A DNA stretch of 58,053 nt. Source: Armatimonadota bacterium (lineage in GTDB: Bacteria; Armatimonadota; Fimbriimonadia; Fimbriimonadales; Fimbriimonadaceae). Each line of letters begins with the position of its first letter. Within the stretch, counting starts at the first letter, position 1. Positions 24,640-34,594 of the stretch are shown here, piece by piece. Under the pieces are notes generated by a model. That model searched no databases. It was not told the origin of the DNA and saw only the letters and a program-made list of their open reading frames with translations. The DNA is taken from positions 1 to 58,053 of the forward strand of contig JAKOXK010000073.1 of assembly GCA_029781035.1 (NCBI GenBank), read 5' to 3'. The translations under genes and the position numbers were made by a program.

Positions 24640-26955
24640 GTGTTCCTGTCCCTTGCCCTCGCCACCGCGTCCCTCGGGGTCGCCGCCAAGCTGACGATCC
24701 ACTACGACCAACCAACCGTCACGGTCAGCCCGACTCTGTACGGGGTTTTCTTTGAAGAGATCAACTACGCGGGAGATGGAGGTCTCTATGCGGAACTGGT
24801 TCGGAACGGAAGGTTCGAGGATTCGGACAAGCCGGACCACTGGAGCCCCGTCGGTGGTGCGGAGTTGACGTTGGAGACCACGAAAGGTCCCAACGCGGGC
24901 CATAGGCTCCGCATCACGGGGCGCCCTGGCGCGGGAGCTTTCAACGACGGCTTCTTCGGCATGGCTGTGCGACAAGGGGAGAGCTATCGGCTGGTGCTGA
25001 CGCCTGCGGGCAAAGTCGGCACCACCTATGAAGCATTCCTCGAATCGCACGATGGGCAGAGGATCAGTAACATAGCGTCTGGACCTGCCGACTCCCAGCC
25101 CGAGGAGTCAGTCTTGAAAGCATCGGTCACCGACAACCATGCACGTCTGGTTATCCGCCAAAGCGACAGCGGTTCACTCGATGTCTCCAGCGTCTCGCTC
25201 ATGCCGACTAAAACATGGAAGGGTCGCCCAAACGGCATGCGCCCGGACCTTGCCGAAATGCTCGATGGTCTCCACCCTGCCTTTATGCGCTTCCCTGGCG
25301 GTTGCTGGGTCGAAGGCGACGTGTGTGCGACGGCATACCGTTGGAAGAACACAATCGGGCCGGTCGACCAGAGGGCGACGGTCGTAAATCTCTGGGGCTA
25401 CAAATCGGGCAACGGCCTGGGCTTCCACGAGTACCTGCAGATCTGTGAAGACCTCGGCGCACAGCCGCTTTTCGTCATCAACTGCGGTATGTCGCACCAC
25501 GAAACCGTGCCAATGGGCAAGATGGACGAGTACGTCCAGGACGCGCTCGACGCGATCGAGTATGCGAACGGCGACGTCTCGACGAAGTGGGGAGCGATCC
25601 GGGCCAAGAACGGTCATCCGAAGCCGTTTGGCCTTAAGTACATGGAGATCGGCAACGAGAACGGAGGCCCCGCTTATGCCGAGCGCTATCCGCTCTTCGT
25701 GAAGGCGATCAGGGCCAAGTATCCGGAGATGCATCTGATCGCCGACGTTTGGGGTGGCATCCCGAGCACGGCGCCGGTCGAGATCGTGGACGAGCACTAC
25801 TACAGTTCGCCTGAGTTCTTCATGCAGAACGCTGACCGTTATGACAGCTACGACCGCAAGGGGCCGAAAGTGTACGTGGGGGAATACGCCGTCACCCAGG
25901 GTTGCGGCAACGGCAACCTGGCGGGCGCGCTCGGCGAGGCGGCGTTCATGACGGGCATGGAGCGCAACAGCGACGTGGTGGTCATGGCTTCGTACGCTCC
26001 TTTGTATGCGAACGTCAACGGCAAGGGCTGGAACCCGGACCTCATCTACTTTGATTCGAGCCGTGTTTGCGGAACGCCGAGCTACTACGTGCAGCAGATG
26101 TTCAGCCGCAATCGCGCTGATGAAGTGGTCAAGTCCGAAATGACCGGTTTGAACGCGAGACACGGAAGCTTCCCGGGCGGGGGCGTTGGAGTCGGCACCT
26201 GGCGCACGCAGGCCGACTTCAAGGACATCCAACTCACAGAGGGGAACGAGGTGGTCTTTCAGAGCAAGGACGGCCAGGGCCTGACCAGCGAAAGCGGCGA
26301 GTGGAAGTCGGTTGACGGAGCATACCGGCAAAGCAGCAACGTTGAGGGCGCAAGGGCATGGTTCGGAAGCGGAAACCTTTCCAACTATACGCTTCGTCTC
26401 AAAGCGCGCAAAGTTTCCGGTGATGAAGGGTTCTTGATCACGGTGGGTCGGCGTGATTCGAAGAACTATTTGTGGTGGAACATCGGCGGTTGGGGCAACA
26501 CGCTGGGCGCAATTGAGAACGCGGTTGACGGGGCTAAGTCGTTGATCGGCAAGCAGGTCGCTTCGCAGGTGGAGACCGGGCGTTGGTACGACGTCATGGT
26601 GCAGTATCAAGCCGATCACATCACGTGCACACTGGACGGCAAGGTGGTGTACAGCGAAGACTTCCCTACGCAAAAACCGCTCTACTGGGTGGCGGGGCGG
26701 TCTTCCGATGGAAGCGGGATCGTGAAAGTGGTCAATGTCAGCGACCAAGACATGGCCGTGGACGTTTCTTGTGAGAGCGCGTCGTTCAAACATGTCTCAA
26801 TTGAGACGCTGACTTCAGCGAACCTGACGGACGAGAACACATTGGAGGATCCGCTGAAAGTGGCGCCGCGCGCTTCTCAGGAGCACGTGACGAACGGAAC
26901 TCTAAGTCACGTGTTCCCCGCACACTCCGTGACAGTCCTGCGGCTGACTCGCTAG
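24640..26955 (+). CDS. Secreted alpha-L-arabinofuranosidase, GH51
   Basis: A 771-residue secreted enzyme releasing L-arabinofuranose from arabinoxylan or arabinan. Signal peptide VFLSLALATASLGVAAK. The GH51 landmarks are TLYGVFFEEINYAGDGGLYAE, FMRFPGGCWVEG, the acid/base Glu340 in MEIGNENGG, the nucleophile Glu415 in VYVGEYAVT, and the C-terminal beta-domain ending SVTVLRLTR. Between them, at residues about 100-185, lies a carbohydrate-binding-like domain, and about 530-670 is a concanavalin-type (LamG/DUF1080-like) insertion (VVFQSKDGQGLTSESGEWK...). The GTG at 24640 has GGAGGT six bases upstream. Divergent from araA, which will use its product. Confidence 0.93.
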   Translation: MFLSLALATASLGVAAKLTIHYDQPTVTVSPTLYGVFFEEINYAGDGGLYAELVRNGRFEDSDKPDHWSPVGGAELTLETTKGPNAGHRLRITGRPGAGAFNDGFFGMAVRQGESYRLVLTPAGKVGTTYEAFLESHDGQRISNIASGPADSQPEESVLKASVTDNHARLVIRQSDSGSLDVSSVSLMPTKTWKGRPNGMRPDLAEMLDGLHPAFMRFPGGCWVEGDVCATAYRWKNTIGPVDQRATVVNLWGYKSGNGLGFHEYLQICEDLGAQPLFVINCGMSHHETVPMGKMDEYVQDALDAIEYANGDVSTKWGAIRAKNGHPKPFGLKYMEIGNENGGPAYAERYPLFVKAIRAKYPEMHLIADVWGGIPSTAPVEIVDEHYYSSPEFFMQNADRYDSYDRKGPKVYVGEYAVTQGCGNGNLAGALGEAAFMTGMERNSDVVVMASYAPLYANVNGKGWNPDLIYFDSSRVCGTPSYYVQQMFSRNRADEVVKSEMTGLNARHGSFPGGGVGVGTWRTQADFKDIQLTEGNEVVFQSKDGQGLTSESGEWKSVDGAYRQSSNVEGARAWFGSGNLSNYTLRLKARKVSGDEGFLITVGRRDSKNYLWWNIGGWGNTLGAIENAVDGAKSLIGKQVASQVETGRWYDVMVQYQADHITCTLDGKVVYSEDFPTQKPLYWVAGRSSDGSGIVKVVNVSDQDMAVDVSCESASFKHVSIETLTSANLTDENTLEDPLKVAPRASQEHVTNGTLSHVFPAHSVTVLRLTR

Positions 26956-27219
26956 AGCGCGACTTCGAACCCGTCGCAGGAGAAGGGGGATTGTCATCGT
27001 CCTTTGTCCGCACGTTCTGGCCGGGTTTGGTGGCACGTCTCATCAATCTCTGTTAAAAACACTCCGTCGTAAAGTGAGACTGTTCTCTCCGATGCGGGTG
27101 CCTTTGCATTCGTCATACGCTCAAGGCATCGGCGAACGATTCGTTCGCAGTCTTTGTTGCGGCAGGGCTGCTCGCTGTGCCGAACTCCTCGTTTGGAATC
27201 TTTTGTCACTATTGCGGGG
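26956..27219. other. Intergenic region upstream of the chemoreceptor pseudogene
   Basis: A 264-base gap without a credible gene. It contains the palindrome at 27132-27148. No terminator is evident for the GH51 gene. Confidence 0.5.
27132..27148. promoter_or_regulatory. Palindrome GCGAACGA-T-TCGTTCGC
   Basis: Two perfect 8-base arms around a single T, 71 bases upstream of the chemoreceptor start. The form suits a dimeric regulator; it is not followed by a T run and so is unlikely to be a terminator. Confidence 0.4.
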
Positions 27220-29122
27220 ATGAGACGGACCGATGATTCACTGCGGACACGGCACGACCAATCCGTCGTGTCTCAGAACAGCCGGAAGATGAGATTGGCA
27301 TTGAGCCAGAAGGACTCCGTGCGACTTATAGTCCCTTTCGTGTCGTTGTCAGGGCTTCTTGCCCCAACATGGGCGACTTCGCCCTCGTCACCGGGCGATC
27401 GAGGTGCTCAGTCTCTTCAAGGGCGGGTCATCGCACTGGCCGGTATCGCTCTCTGTGCGGTCTATGTGGCGCAGATGAAAGGAGGCGCGGCTGGGGAAAG
27501 CCATCGTGATCTGGCATCCTGTCTCGATGAACTGCAACGCTCTTGCCTCACCGAGCTTCACGCCTCCACGAGGGCACTTTCCGAAGGTCGGCTCACCACA
27601 AAGGTGACGAAGAGCGGACGGAGTCGTTGGGTAACGATGCCGCGGCAGGAAAAACACAACGCAGTTCTAGCCGAAGTTCACGGGATCGTCGACACGTTTG
27701 GCGAGACGCAAAGGGAATTCAGGCATCTCGTCGAGCAGGTGGCTTATCAGGCTCAAAACACCTTCACTGCGAGTACGGCCCTTGCATCCTCGGGTACGGG
27801 GTGTCGAGCAGGCCGCGACCCGGATTCCTGAATTCGTCGATCAGCTTTCGACCGCTTCGAAAGAAACTGCGGACAAGGTCGGACAATTGGCAGTTGGCAG
27901 CGAGCAGCTTGCTGTCTGAGCGACCGAAGCAGCCGAAACGGTTGAGGCCCCTATGGCCCAAATCGACCTTGTCCCGTCGGCAAGCCAGCGATTGGGTGCT
28001 TCATCCCAGCAATCGCTAGAAGTTTCGGAAGAAGTGACCCAGTCGGTCCGCCGAGCGATCGCGAGCATGGCCTCAATTCTCGAGATGCTCCAGGTGACCG
28101 CCCATCACGTCTCGCAGTTCGAGGAAGAGCAACCTCAGATTGGCGCGATCGTGCAAACGATCAATGAAACCGCCGAACAGACCAACCTCTTGGCCCTCAA
28201 TACCGCGATCGAAGCAGCCCGTGCAGGCGATCAAGGAAGAGGGTTCGCTGTCGTCGCAGACGAGGTGCGAAAGCTGGCAGAACATTCCAGCGAAGCGACG
28301 ACTCACATCGCCGACCTCATTGAAGATGTGCGTGCGTATATGGCTCATTCGACTGCGTCGATGGCGGAAACGACCCACGAGTTGGCGGAAGGGTTCCGGC
28401 ACACAGACTCGGCGAAAGCCAGCTTTAAGGCGATCCTGGAAGAGTCACGCCAATCAAGGGAGGTTGTGAACGAGACTGAGACTGCAGTCAAAGCGATGCA
28501 CGCTAACGCTTCCAAAGTATCCGACATGGTGAGTCACGTCGCCGCCATGAGCAAACAGTCAGTCGCAGCCGCCGAAGAACTGAGCGCGACAAGCGAGCAG
28601 ACCGCCACGGCAACCACGGAAGTCACGGTAACCGTCGAAGGCCAGGTAACAGACATCCACATCGTAACCGTGACCGCCACCTCTCTTGAGAACCTGGCTC
28701 AGGACTTGTGGAAGCTGGTGAACAGTTTCGACTACGAGTCGATCGATGACCTACCTGAGAAGGTCGAGGTCTTCATAGGTGCCCACCGAAAGTGGGTGGA
28801 ACGTGTCGAGGCCATGGTTGGTGGCGAACCGCTGATTCCTCTGAACGAACTGGTGTCACACAAAGACTGTAAGTTGGGTCAATGGTACAAAGAAGGCGGC
28901 CGCAAACTCGCTGGCAGCTGGCCCGAGTTCCCAGCGATCGATCCGCCTCACGCCCGTCTCCACGCGATCGCTCGTAAGGCGGTCGAGGCCATGCGCTCGG
29001 GTAATCAAGTTGCAGCTCAAGACTCACTGCGCCGAATGCGACAAGCGAGCGAGGAAGTGATCGGCGCCCTTGAGGCCTTGAGGTCAGGGGCCGTGTCACC
29101 CCAAGTGAGAGCCGCCGCTTAA
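27220..29122 (+). pseudogene. Methyl-accepting chemotaxis protein with CZB domain, disrupted
   Basis: A membrane chemoreceptor broken by two lesions. The N-terminal part has two hydrophobic segments (RLIVPFVSLSGLLAP and VIALAGIALCAVYVA). At GGGG 27798-27801 one extra G shifts the frame; without it the protein reads on as GVEQAATRIPEFVD. In that second frame a TGA at 27917-27919 interrupts [15 protein letters not shown]. The rest is intact: the signalling tip [20 protein letters not shown] and [10 protein letters not shown], and a C-terminal zinc-binding CZB domain ([14 protein letters not shown] ... PHARLHAIA). Two lesions argue against programmed frameshifting; sequencing error could explain one. 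A fragment from ATG 27953 could still be made. Confidence 0.8.
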
Positions 29123-29130
29123 CGGGTCGA

Positions 29131-29691
29131 CTATCGAGCGTGTATCGAAGTCGCCACGCTCGTGGCGACGGGCACGGGATCAACGCCGTAACCAATCACC
29201 CTGACATCAACCCACTGTTTTCCGGACTGGAGCATAACGTAGTCGGTACGGGCCGGTTTCCCAAGGAAGGTGCCGTCGCCCCGTATCTCGAAGGCTGGAC
29301 CGAGAGGCGTCTTCAACTCCACGGGCGTCGCCGGAGTCGTGAGGTGGCCGTCCTTCTTAGCCGCCGTCAGCGTGTTCGTCGCGTGTGTCTTGAGGTCTTC
29401 AAGGATCGGCTTGTCCATGAGCATGACGTGAACCATGAGCGTCGGGGGATTGCCTCGGGTCGCAGTCAACCAGTGGTTGAATTGGGTCTTGTACCCCTTG
29501 GCCTTGACACCTTCATTGACCTTCTCGGTCACGTCTCGAACGGTCATGTCGCTCGGAACAGCGAAGACGATAGGAAGCTCGGAGCGATCGACCATGACCC
29601 AACCCGCTGGCACCCCCACCGCTGGCGCATGGGGCGGACGACAGCCGACGGTCAGCAGAGCCAGGAGCGTCCCGGTTGAGAGTCGAGTCAT
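29131..29691 (-). CDS. Hypothetical lipoprotein
   Basis: A 186-residue exported protein. ATG 29691 begins MTRLSTGTLLALLTVGC, a lipoprotein signal with the lipidated Cys at residue 17. The mature domain (VPAGWVMVDRSELPIVFAVP... DYVMLQSGKQWVDVRVIGYG) has mixed alpha/beta character and matches no family I can name; it resembles proteins that follow a 'hydrophobic-core, PsbP-like' layout, but that is weak. A TATAGT -10 lies seven bases before the ATG; the longer open frame upstream is not supported. Convergent with the chemoreceptor pseudogene. Confidence 0.65.
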   Translation of the reverse strand: MTRLSTGTLLALLTVGCRPPHAPAVGVPAGWVMVDRSELPIVFAVPSDMTVRDVTEKVNEGVKAKGYKTQFNHWLTATRGNPPTLMVHVMLMDKPILEDLKTHATNTLTAAKKDGHLTTPATPVELKTPLGPAFEIRGDGTFLGKPARTDYVMLQSGKQWVDVRVIGYGVDPVPVATSVATSIHAR

Positions 29692-29698
29692 TCCGGAG

Positions 29699-29704
29699 AC
29701 TATA
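29699..29704 (-). promoter_or_regulatory. -10 element (TATAGT), leaderless-type
   Basis: TATAGT on the minus strand seven bases before ATG 29691. Confidence 0.5.
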
Positions 29705-29833
29705 TCCCAGGAAAACATACGATATGTCTCCTTCGATCGGGTCGCTGAATCAACCTCGATCATGACAAGCGAGCCGGGGCCAACGGAATCGGCAGAATTG
29801 ATGTCCGACATACGGTGGGTTCAAATGCCATGG

Positions 29834-29839
29834 TAAATT
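29834..29839 (+). promoter_or_regulatory. Extended -10 element (TGG-TAAATT), leaderless-type
   Basis: TAAATT preceded by TGG, seven bases before the GTG at 29847; no Shine-Dalgarno. Confidence 0.45.
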
Positions 29840-29846
29840 CCAGTCG

Positions 29847-32072
29847 GTGGTTCCCTTTCTCCTAACTTGCCTCATGACCTATCCGACGATGGCTCAAGAC
29901 GTACCGCGCCCCGAGCATCCGCGCCCCGATATGCTGCGAACCGAGTGGATCAGTCTGAACGGCCCATGGCAGTTTGCGGAGTCGGACGATGACACGGCGC
30001 ATCCGACTGATTTCCCGGAGACGATCAACGTACCGTTCTGCCGTGAGAGCCTCTTGAGTGGGCTCCAACACAAGGGGTTCGTCAAGAACGTATGGTACAA
30101 ACGCACGTTCACGAAGCCAGTGTCCTGGAAGTCACCTCGCATGATCTTGCACATCGGGGCCAGTGACTGGCGGACGACCGTGTGGGTCAACGGTCAAGAG
30201 GTTGGGAACCACACGGGGGGCCAAGCGCCTCTAGACTGTGACATCCAAGAGGCCGTCCATCAGGGGGAGAATACGATCGTCGTGCACGCCTTTGACGACA
30301 CTCGTAGCGGCCTCCAAGCACTGGGCAAGCAGTGTCCTCAGCTGGACAGCTACGGCTGCCTTTACACCCGCACGACCGGGATCTGGCAGAGTGTTTGGCT
30401 TGAGGGCGTGGGTGAGCAGTGGATCCGATCGATCCACGCGGTCGCTGACAGTTCCGGCCACCTTTCACTTGCAGCCCAACTCGCGATCGGGTCGGAACCG
30501 CTGGCTCTGCGCGCCGAACTTTGGTGGGGAAAGAAGAAGGTCGGAGCGAAGGAGGTTGAGGTCCGTTCCTGGCAGCCGAGTCTCGACATGCACGTGCCTC
30601 ACCCCAAGCTGTGGGGTCCGGGTGAGCCCAACTTGTACGACCTCAAACTGAGCCTGATCAAGGGCGGCAAGGTCGTGGACAGCGTGAAGTCCTATGTTGG
30701 TTTCCGGACGATCAAGATTGAAGGGCCAGCGGTTTTGATCAATGGGAAGCGAGTTTTCCAGCGCCTCGTCCTCGACCAGGGTTTCTATCCGGATGGCGTC
30801 TGGACGGCACCGTCAGACGCTGCCCTGAAGCACGACATTCAGATGTCGCTCGCGGCTGGGTTTAACGGTGCCCGGCTCCATCAAAAGGTCTTCGAACCTC
30901 GGTTCCTCTATTGGGCCGATCACCTCGGCTATATGGTCTGGGGCGAGTTCCCGAACTGGGGTCTCAACTACAACGACAAACGGATTCAAAAGCCGATGAT
31001 GGACGAATGGCAAGAAGTCGTCGAAAGGGACCGCAACCATCCGAGTATCGTCGGCTGGTGCCCGTTCAATGAAACCCCCGGCGAGGCTGTGTGGCTGCAA
31101 AACCCCACGGTGGCGTTGACGCACAAGCTCGACTCCACTCGACCCGTCATCGACAGCAGTGGCTATGCCCATGGACTGCCGACGCCCCAAGTGCTCGATG
31201 CGCACGACTATGACCAAAACCCCACGACCTTTAAGCAGCGCTGGGACGCGGCCATCGGCACTGGTAACGATCTCCCTGCCCGGTATAGCGGCGGTGGCGT
31301 CAAGAAGGGAATCCCCTTTATGGTCAGCGAATACGGTGGGATCGGATGGGAGACAACAGGGGGTTGGGGCTATGGAGACTCGCCGAAGACACTGGAGCAG
31401 TACTACGCCCGGTTCAAAGGCCTGAGTGACGCGTTGCTTGACAATCCGAACATGTTCGGCTTCTGTTTCACCCAACTCACTGACGTCGAGCAGGAGCACA
31501 ATGGAATCTACAAGTACGACCGGACTCCCAAGTTCGACGTCGCCCGGCTGCACAAGATCCTTTCTCGGCCAGCGGCGATCGAGATCCGAGGGCCGACGGT
31601 AAGGGCCTCGACCGTGGCTTGGGACGTGCTCGTGGGTTCGGCCCGGGACAAGGACGCCAACGCCTGGCATTCGACGACGAACAACCCCGGCAAAGGTTGG
31701 AACGAGCCCGCCTTTGCCGATGCTTCCTGGTACGTCTCACCTGGTGGGTTCGGGCAGAAAGAGGGTTGGGAGGAATCGAGCAAGACGCCTTGGACCGAAA
31801 AGGACATCTGGCTCCGCCAAGAATTCGACGCGACAAGTACTTCGGTCAAGCACGGGCTGCTCGTGATCCACTATGACAACGCTGCCGAGGTCTATCTGAA
31901 CGGACAAGTCTTGTGGCACTCGGCACAGGGCGCTTGGAACGACGACTACCAAGGAATGGACGTCACGCAGACGCTCCGCTCGGCGCTCAAGAAAGGCAAG
32001 AACGTGATCGCCGTGCACTGTCACCAGGACACCGGGGGCCAGTTCATCGACCTTGCGCTCTTGCGGCGCTGA
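29847..32072 (+). CDS. Secreted glycoside hydrolase family 2 protein
   Basis: A 741-residue exported GH2 enzyme (short signal peptide VVPFLLTCLMTYPTMAQ). Sugar-binding domain: SLNGPWQFAESDD ... NVWYKRTFTKP ... VWVNGQEVGNHTGG; immunoglobulin-like domain about 190-285; TIM barrel with acid/base Glu409 (CPFNETPGE) and nucleophile Glu495 (MVSEYGGIGW). The last 150 residues (WNEPAFADASWYVSPGGFG ... VYLNGQVLWHSAQGAWNDDY) form an additional galactose-binding-like domain. The specificity could be beta-galactosidase, beta-glucuronidase or alpha-L-arabinopyranosidase. It leads the sugar ABC transporter operon, nine bases before the ATPase gene. Confidence 0.9.
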   Translation: MVPFLLTCLMTYPTMAQDVPRPEHPRPDMLRTEWISLNGPWQFAESDDDTAHPTDFPETINVPFCRESLLSGLQHKGFVKNVWYKRTFTKPVSWKSPRMILHIGASDWRTTVWVNGQEVGNHTGGQAPLDCDIQEAVHQGENTIVVHAFDDTRSGLQALGKQCPQLDSYGCLYTRTTGIWQSVWLEGVGEQWIRSIHAVADSSGHLSLAAQLAIGSEPLALRAELWWGKKKVGAKEVEVRSWQPSLDMHVPHPKLWGPGEPNLYDLKLSLIKGGKVVDSVKSYVGFRTIKIEGPAVLINGKRVFQRLVLDQGFYPDGVWTAPSDAALKHDIQMSLAAGFNGARLHQKVFEPRFLYWADHLGYMVWGEFPNWGLNYNDKRIQKPMMDEWQEVVERDRNHPSIVGWCPFNETPGEAVWLQNPTVALTHKLDSTRPVIDSSGYAHGLPTPQVLDAHDYDQNPTTFKQRWDAAIGTGNDLPARYSGGGVKKGIPFMVSEYGGIGWETTGGWGYGDSPKTLEQYYARFKGLSDALLDNPNMFGFCFTQLTDVEQEHNGIYKYDRTPKFDVARLHKILSRPAAIEIRGPTVRASTVAWDVLVGSARDKDANAWHSTTNNPGKGWNEPAFADASWYVSPGGFGQKEGWEESSKTPWTEKDIWLRQEFDATSTSVKHGLLVIHYDNAAEVYLNGQVLWHSAQGAWNDDYQGMDVTQTLRSALKKGKNVIAVHCHQDTGGQFIDLALLRR

Positions 32073-32081
32073 TCGTTCACT

Positions 32082-33581
32082 ATGTCTTGGCTGCTTGAGC
32101 TTCGGGGCATCACCAAGTCGTTCCCCGGCGTCCGGGCCCTCGACAACGTCGACTTTCAGCTCCGGCCGGGAGAAGTCCACGCGCTTATGGGAGAGAACGG
32201 AGCCGGAAAGAGCACGCTGATCAAAGTGATGACGGGACTCTTCGCCCTGGATTCCGGATCGATGACCCTGGGCGGTTCCCCGTTCCAGCCAAAGTCTCCC
32301 CACCACGCCGCGGAGCTGGGGATCAGCACTGTCTATCAAGAAGTCAACCTGGTTCCGAACCTCTCGGTCGCCGAGAACGTGTGCCTCGGCCGCGAATCTC
32401 GGAGTTGGTATGGAATCCGGTGGCGGGACATGCAGGCGCGGTGCCGCAGCGCTCTAGCCAGATTGGGCTTGGACATTGACCCTCGGATGCCCCTTGGGAG
32501 TTTCTCCATCGCAGTCCAACAGATGGTCGCTATCGCCAGAGCGGTGGACGTCTCAGCGAAAGTCTTGGTGCTCGATGAACCCACTTCGAGCTTGGACCGC
32601 AAAGAGACCATGCACCTCTTCGAAACGGTGAGAAAGCTCCGCGACGATGGGATCGGCATCGTCTTTGTGACCCACTTCCTCGACCAGGTGTTCGAGGTGG
32701 CCGACAGGACGACTGTCTTGCGGAACGGGCGCCTTGTTGGAACCTTTCAGACGCAAGGCCTCACGAAGTTGGAGCTTGTGAGCCACATGATCGGTCGATC
32801 GGCAGAGGGCCTTGTTGGCGATTCATCGCGCGAACGGGCGTTGTCGACCGGCTCACCCGTCTTGGAGGCGCACGGCCTTGGACGCAAGGGGTCTGTCCAA
32901 GACATCAGTATCGACGTGCGCCCTGGCGAGACGCTAGGATTGGCTGGCCTCTTGGGGTCGGGTCGGACCGAGACGCTCCGGCTGCTTTTTGGCGCCGACA
33001 AGCGCACGCAGGGCCGGTTAACCACCGGCGGCAAGGAAGCACGTGCCTGGAGCCCGCGCAAGGCGATGGCCGCTCGGCTGGCGTTTTGCCCCGAAGACAG
33101 AAAGGCCGAAGGAGTGTTCCCTGGCCTTTCCGTCGAAGAGAACCTGACACTGGTCGTGCAGGCCAAGCGTGGACTTTGGAGGAAACTGGGCAAGCGTGCG
33201 CGGCAAGAGATTGTCGACCACTTTGTCGAGGCGCTACAGATAAAGGTGCCCGATATCGGCCGACCAGTCCAGACCCTCAGTGGAGGAAACCAGCAGAAGG
33301 TCATCTTGGCCCGGTGGCTGGCGACCGAACCGCAAGTTCTGCTGCTGGACGAGCCGACAAGGGGAATCGACGTTGGCGCGAAGTTTGAAGTCGCCAACAT
33401 CATCGACCAGATGTCGAGTCAAGGGGTCGCGGTCGTCTTTGTGTCGTCTGAGCTCGACGAGACCGTACGGTCTTGTGCCCGGGTCTACGTGCTCCGAGAT
33501 CAGAGACTGGTGGGCGAACTTCTTGCAGAGGACGTCAATGAGCAGAAGATCATGGCCATGATCGCGGGTGGATCCTCGTGA
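32082..33581 (+). CDS. Sugar ABC transporter ATP-binding protein (YtfR-like)
   Basis: A 499-residue cytoplasmic ATPase with two fused ABC domains, as in RbsA/AraG/YtfR. Domain 1 has Walker A GENGAGKST (residues 37-45) and Walker B VLVLDEPTSSLD, with the weak signature FSIAVQQ typical of this family. Domain 2 has the usual degenerate Walker A (GLLGSGRTETLR), the signature LSGGNQQK and VLLLDEPTRGIDVGAK. The segment GISTVYQEVNLVPNLSVAENV is strongly YtfR-like. It powers import through the two downstream permeases and ends in a GTGA overlap with the first. Confidence 0.93.
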   Translation: MSWLLELRGITKSFPGVRALDNVDFQLRPGEVHALMGENGAGKSTLIKVMTGLFALDSGSMTLGGSPFQPKSPHHAAELGISTVYQEVNLVPNLSVAENVCLGRESRSWYGIRWRDMQARCRSALARLGLDIDPRMPLGSFSIAVQQMVAIARAVDVSAKVLVLDEPTSSLDRKETMHLFETVRKLRDDGIGIVFVTHFLDQVFEVADRTTVLRNGRLVGTFQTQGLTKLELVSHMIGRSAEGLVGDSSRERALSTGSPVLEAHGLGRKGSVQDISIDVRPGETLGLAGLLGSGRTETLRLLFGADKRTQGRLTTGGKEARAWSPRKAMAARLAFCPEDRKAEGVFPGLSVEENLTLVVQAKRGLWRKLGKRARQEIVDHFVEALQIKVPDIGRPVQTLSGGNQQKVILARWLATEPQVLLLDEPTRGIDVGAKFEVANIIDQMSSQGVAVVFVSSELDETVRSCARVYVLRDQRLVGELLAEDVNEQKIMAMIAGGSS

Positions 33582-34594
33582 GCCGGTACAAGTCGCCTCT
33601 GCTGTGGCCGGTTCTTGCCCTTTTGGTGCTCCTGGTCTTCAACCTCGTCGCCACTCCCGGCTTCTTTCATCTCGAAATGCGCGACGGTCGCTTGTTCGGC
33701 AGTCTCATCGACATCTTGAACCGAGGCACTCCGGTGCTGCTGCTTTCGCTCGGCATGACGCTCGTGATCGCGACAGGAGGCATCGACCTCTCGGTCGGAG
33801 CTGTCATGGCCATAGTCGGCGCGGTGGCGGCTTGCTTGATCGCCCGCCCGAGTGGCTGTGTTTTGAACGGAATCGATGCGCACGGCGCGGTGGGAACCAT
33901 TGTCGCAATATCCATGATGGCGGCCCTGCTCTGTGGCCTTTTCAACGGCTTTCTCGTGAGTGTTGTCGGGCTTCAGCCGTTTGTCGCGACGCTGTTGTTG
34001 ATGGTGGCTGGTCGGGGGCTCGCTCAACTGCTGACCGACGGACAGATCGTGATCTTCAACCATGCCGGCTTTCAGTCCTTGAGCACGGGGGCTACGGCGG
34101 GCCTCGTCAATCCCGTCTGGATCGCCGTCGTCGCCTGCGTCGTTTCCTCTATGGCGACGCACGGCACGTCGCTGGGGCAGTTTATCCGGGCAGTAGGCGC
34201 CAATCCCAAGGCCGCCTTCTTGAGCGGCATCAACGTCCAGGCGGTCAAGGCTGCTGCGTATGTCGCATGTGCATTGTGCGCGGGCGTCGCGGGCCTGATC
34301 GTGACTGCAGACATCAAGGGAGCCGACGCGAACAACGCGGGCCTTTACCTCGAACTCGACGCCATCTTGGCTGTCTGCATTGGCGGAACCAGTCTGGCCG
34401 GAGGCAAGTTCTCGTTCGCAGGATCGGTCATTGGTGCCCTCGTGATGCAAACCCTCACGACGACCATCCTTACCCGAGGCGTTCCTGCAGAGGCTACGCT
34501 GGTTCTCAAAGCCGTCATTGTCGTGGCGGTGTGCCTTCTCCAAGCCCGCCAATCCCAAGCCAAGGTCGTTGTCGTCAAGGAGGCGACGACTTGA
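33578..34594 (+). CDS. Sugar ABC transporter permease (YtfT-like)
   Basis: A 338-residue inner-membrane permease of the RbsC family with about eight to ten helices. Family landmarks are LLLSLGMTLVIATGGIDLSVGAVMA, FNGFLVSVVGLQPFVATL and LDAILAVCIGGTSLAGGKFS. GTG 33578 overlaps the ATPase stop by four bases. It should pair with the second permease as a heterodimer, as YtfT does with YjfF. Confidence 0.93.
   Translation: MSRYKSPLLWPVLALLVLLVFNLVATPGFFHLEMRDGRLFGSLIDILNRGTPVLLLSLGMTLVIATGGIDLSVGAVMAIVGAVAACLIARPSGCVLNGIDAHGAVGTIVAISMMAALLCGLFNGFLVSVVGLQPFVATLLLMVAGRGLAQLLTDGQIVIFNHAGFQSLSTGATAGLVNPVWIAVVACVVSSMATHGTSLGQFIRAVGANPKAAFLSGINVQAVKAAAYVACALCAGVAGLIVTADIKGADANNAGLYLELDAILAVCIGGTSLAGGKFSFAGSVIGALVMQTLTTTILTRGVPAEATLVLKAVIVVAVCLLQARQSQAKVVVVKEATT

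Noticed and set aside
27220-29122. Programmed frameshift in the chemoreceptor
   Set aside because: A separate in-frame TGA follows the frameshift, so the frameshift alone would not restore the protein.
33568-34590. A 666-residue protein covering both permeases
   Set aside because: The first half is an out-of-frame reading of the first permease; only the part from TTG 34591 has permease sequence.
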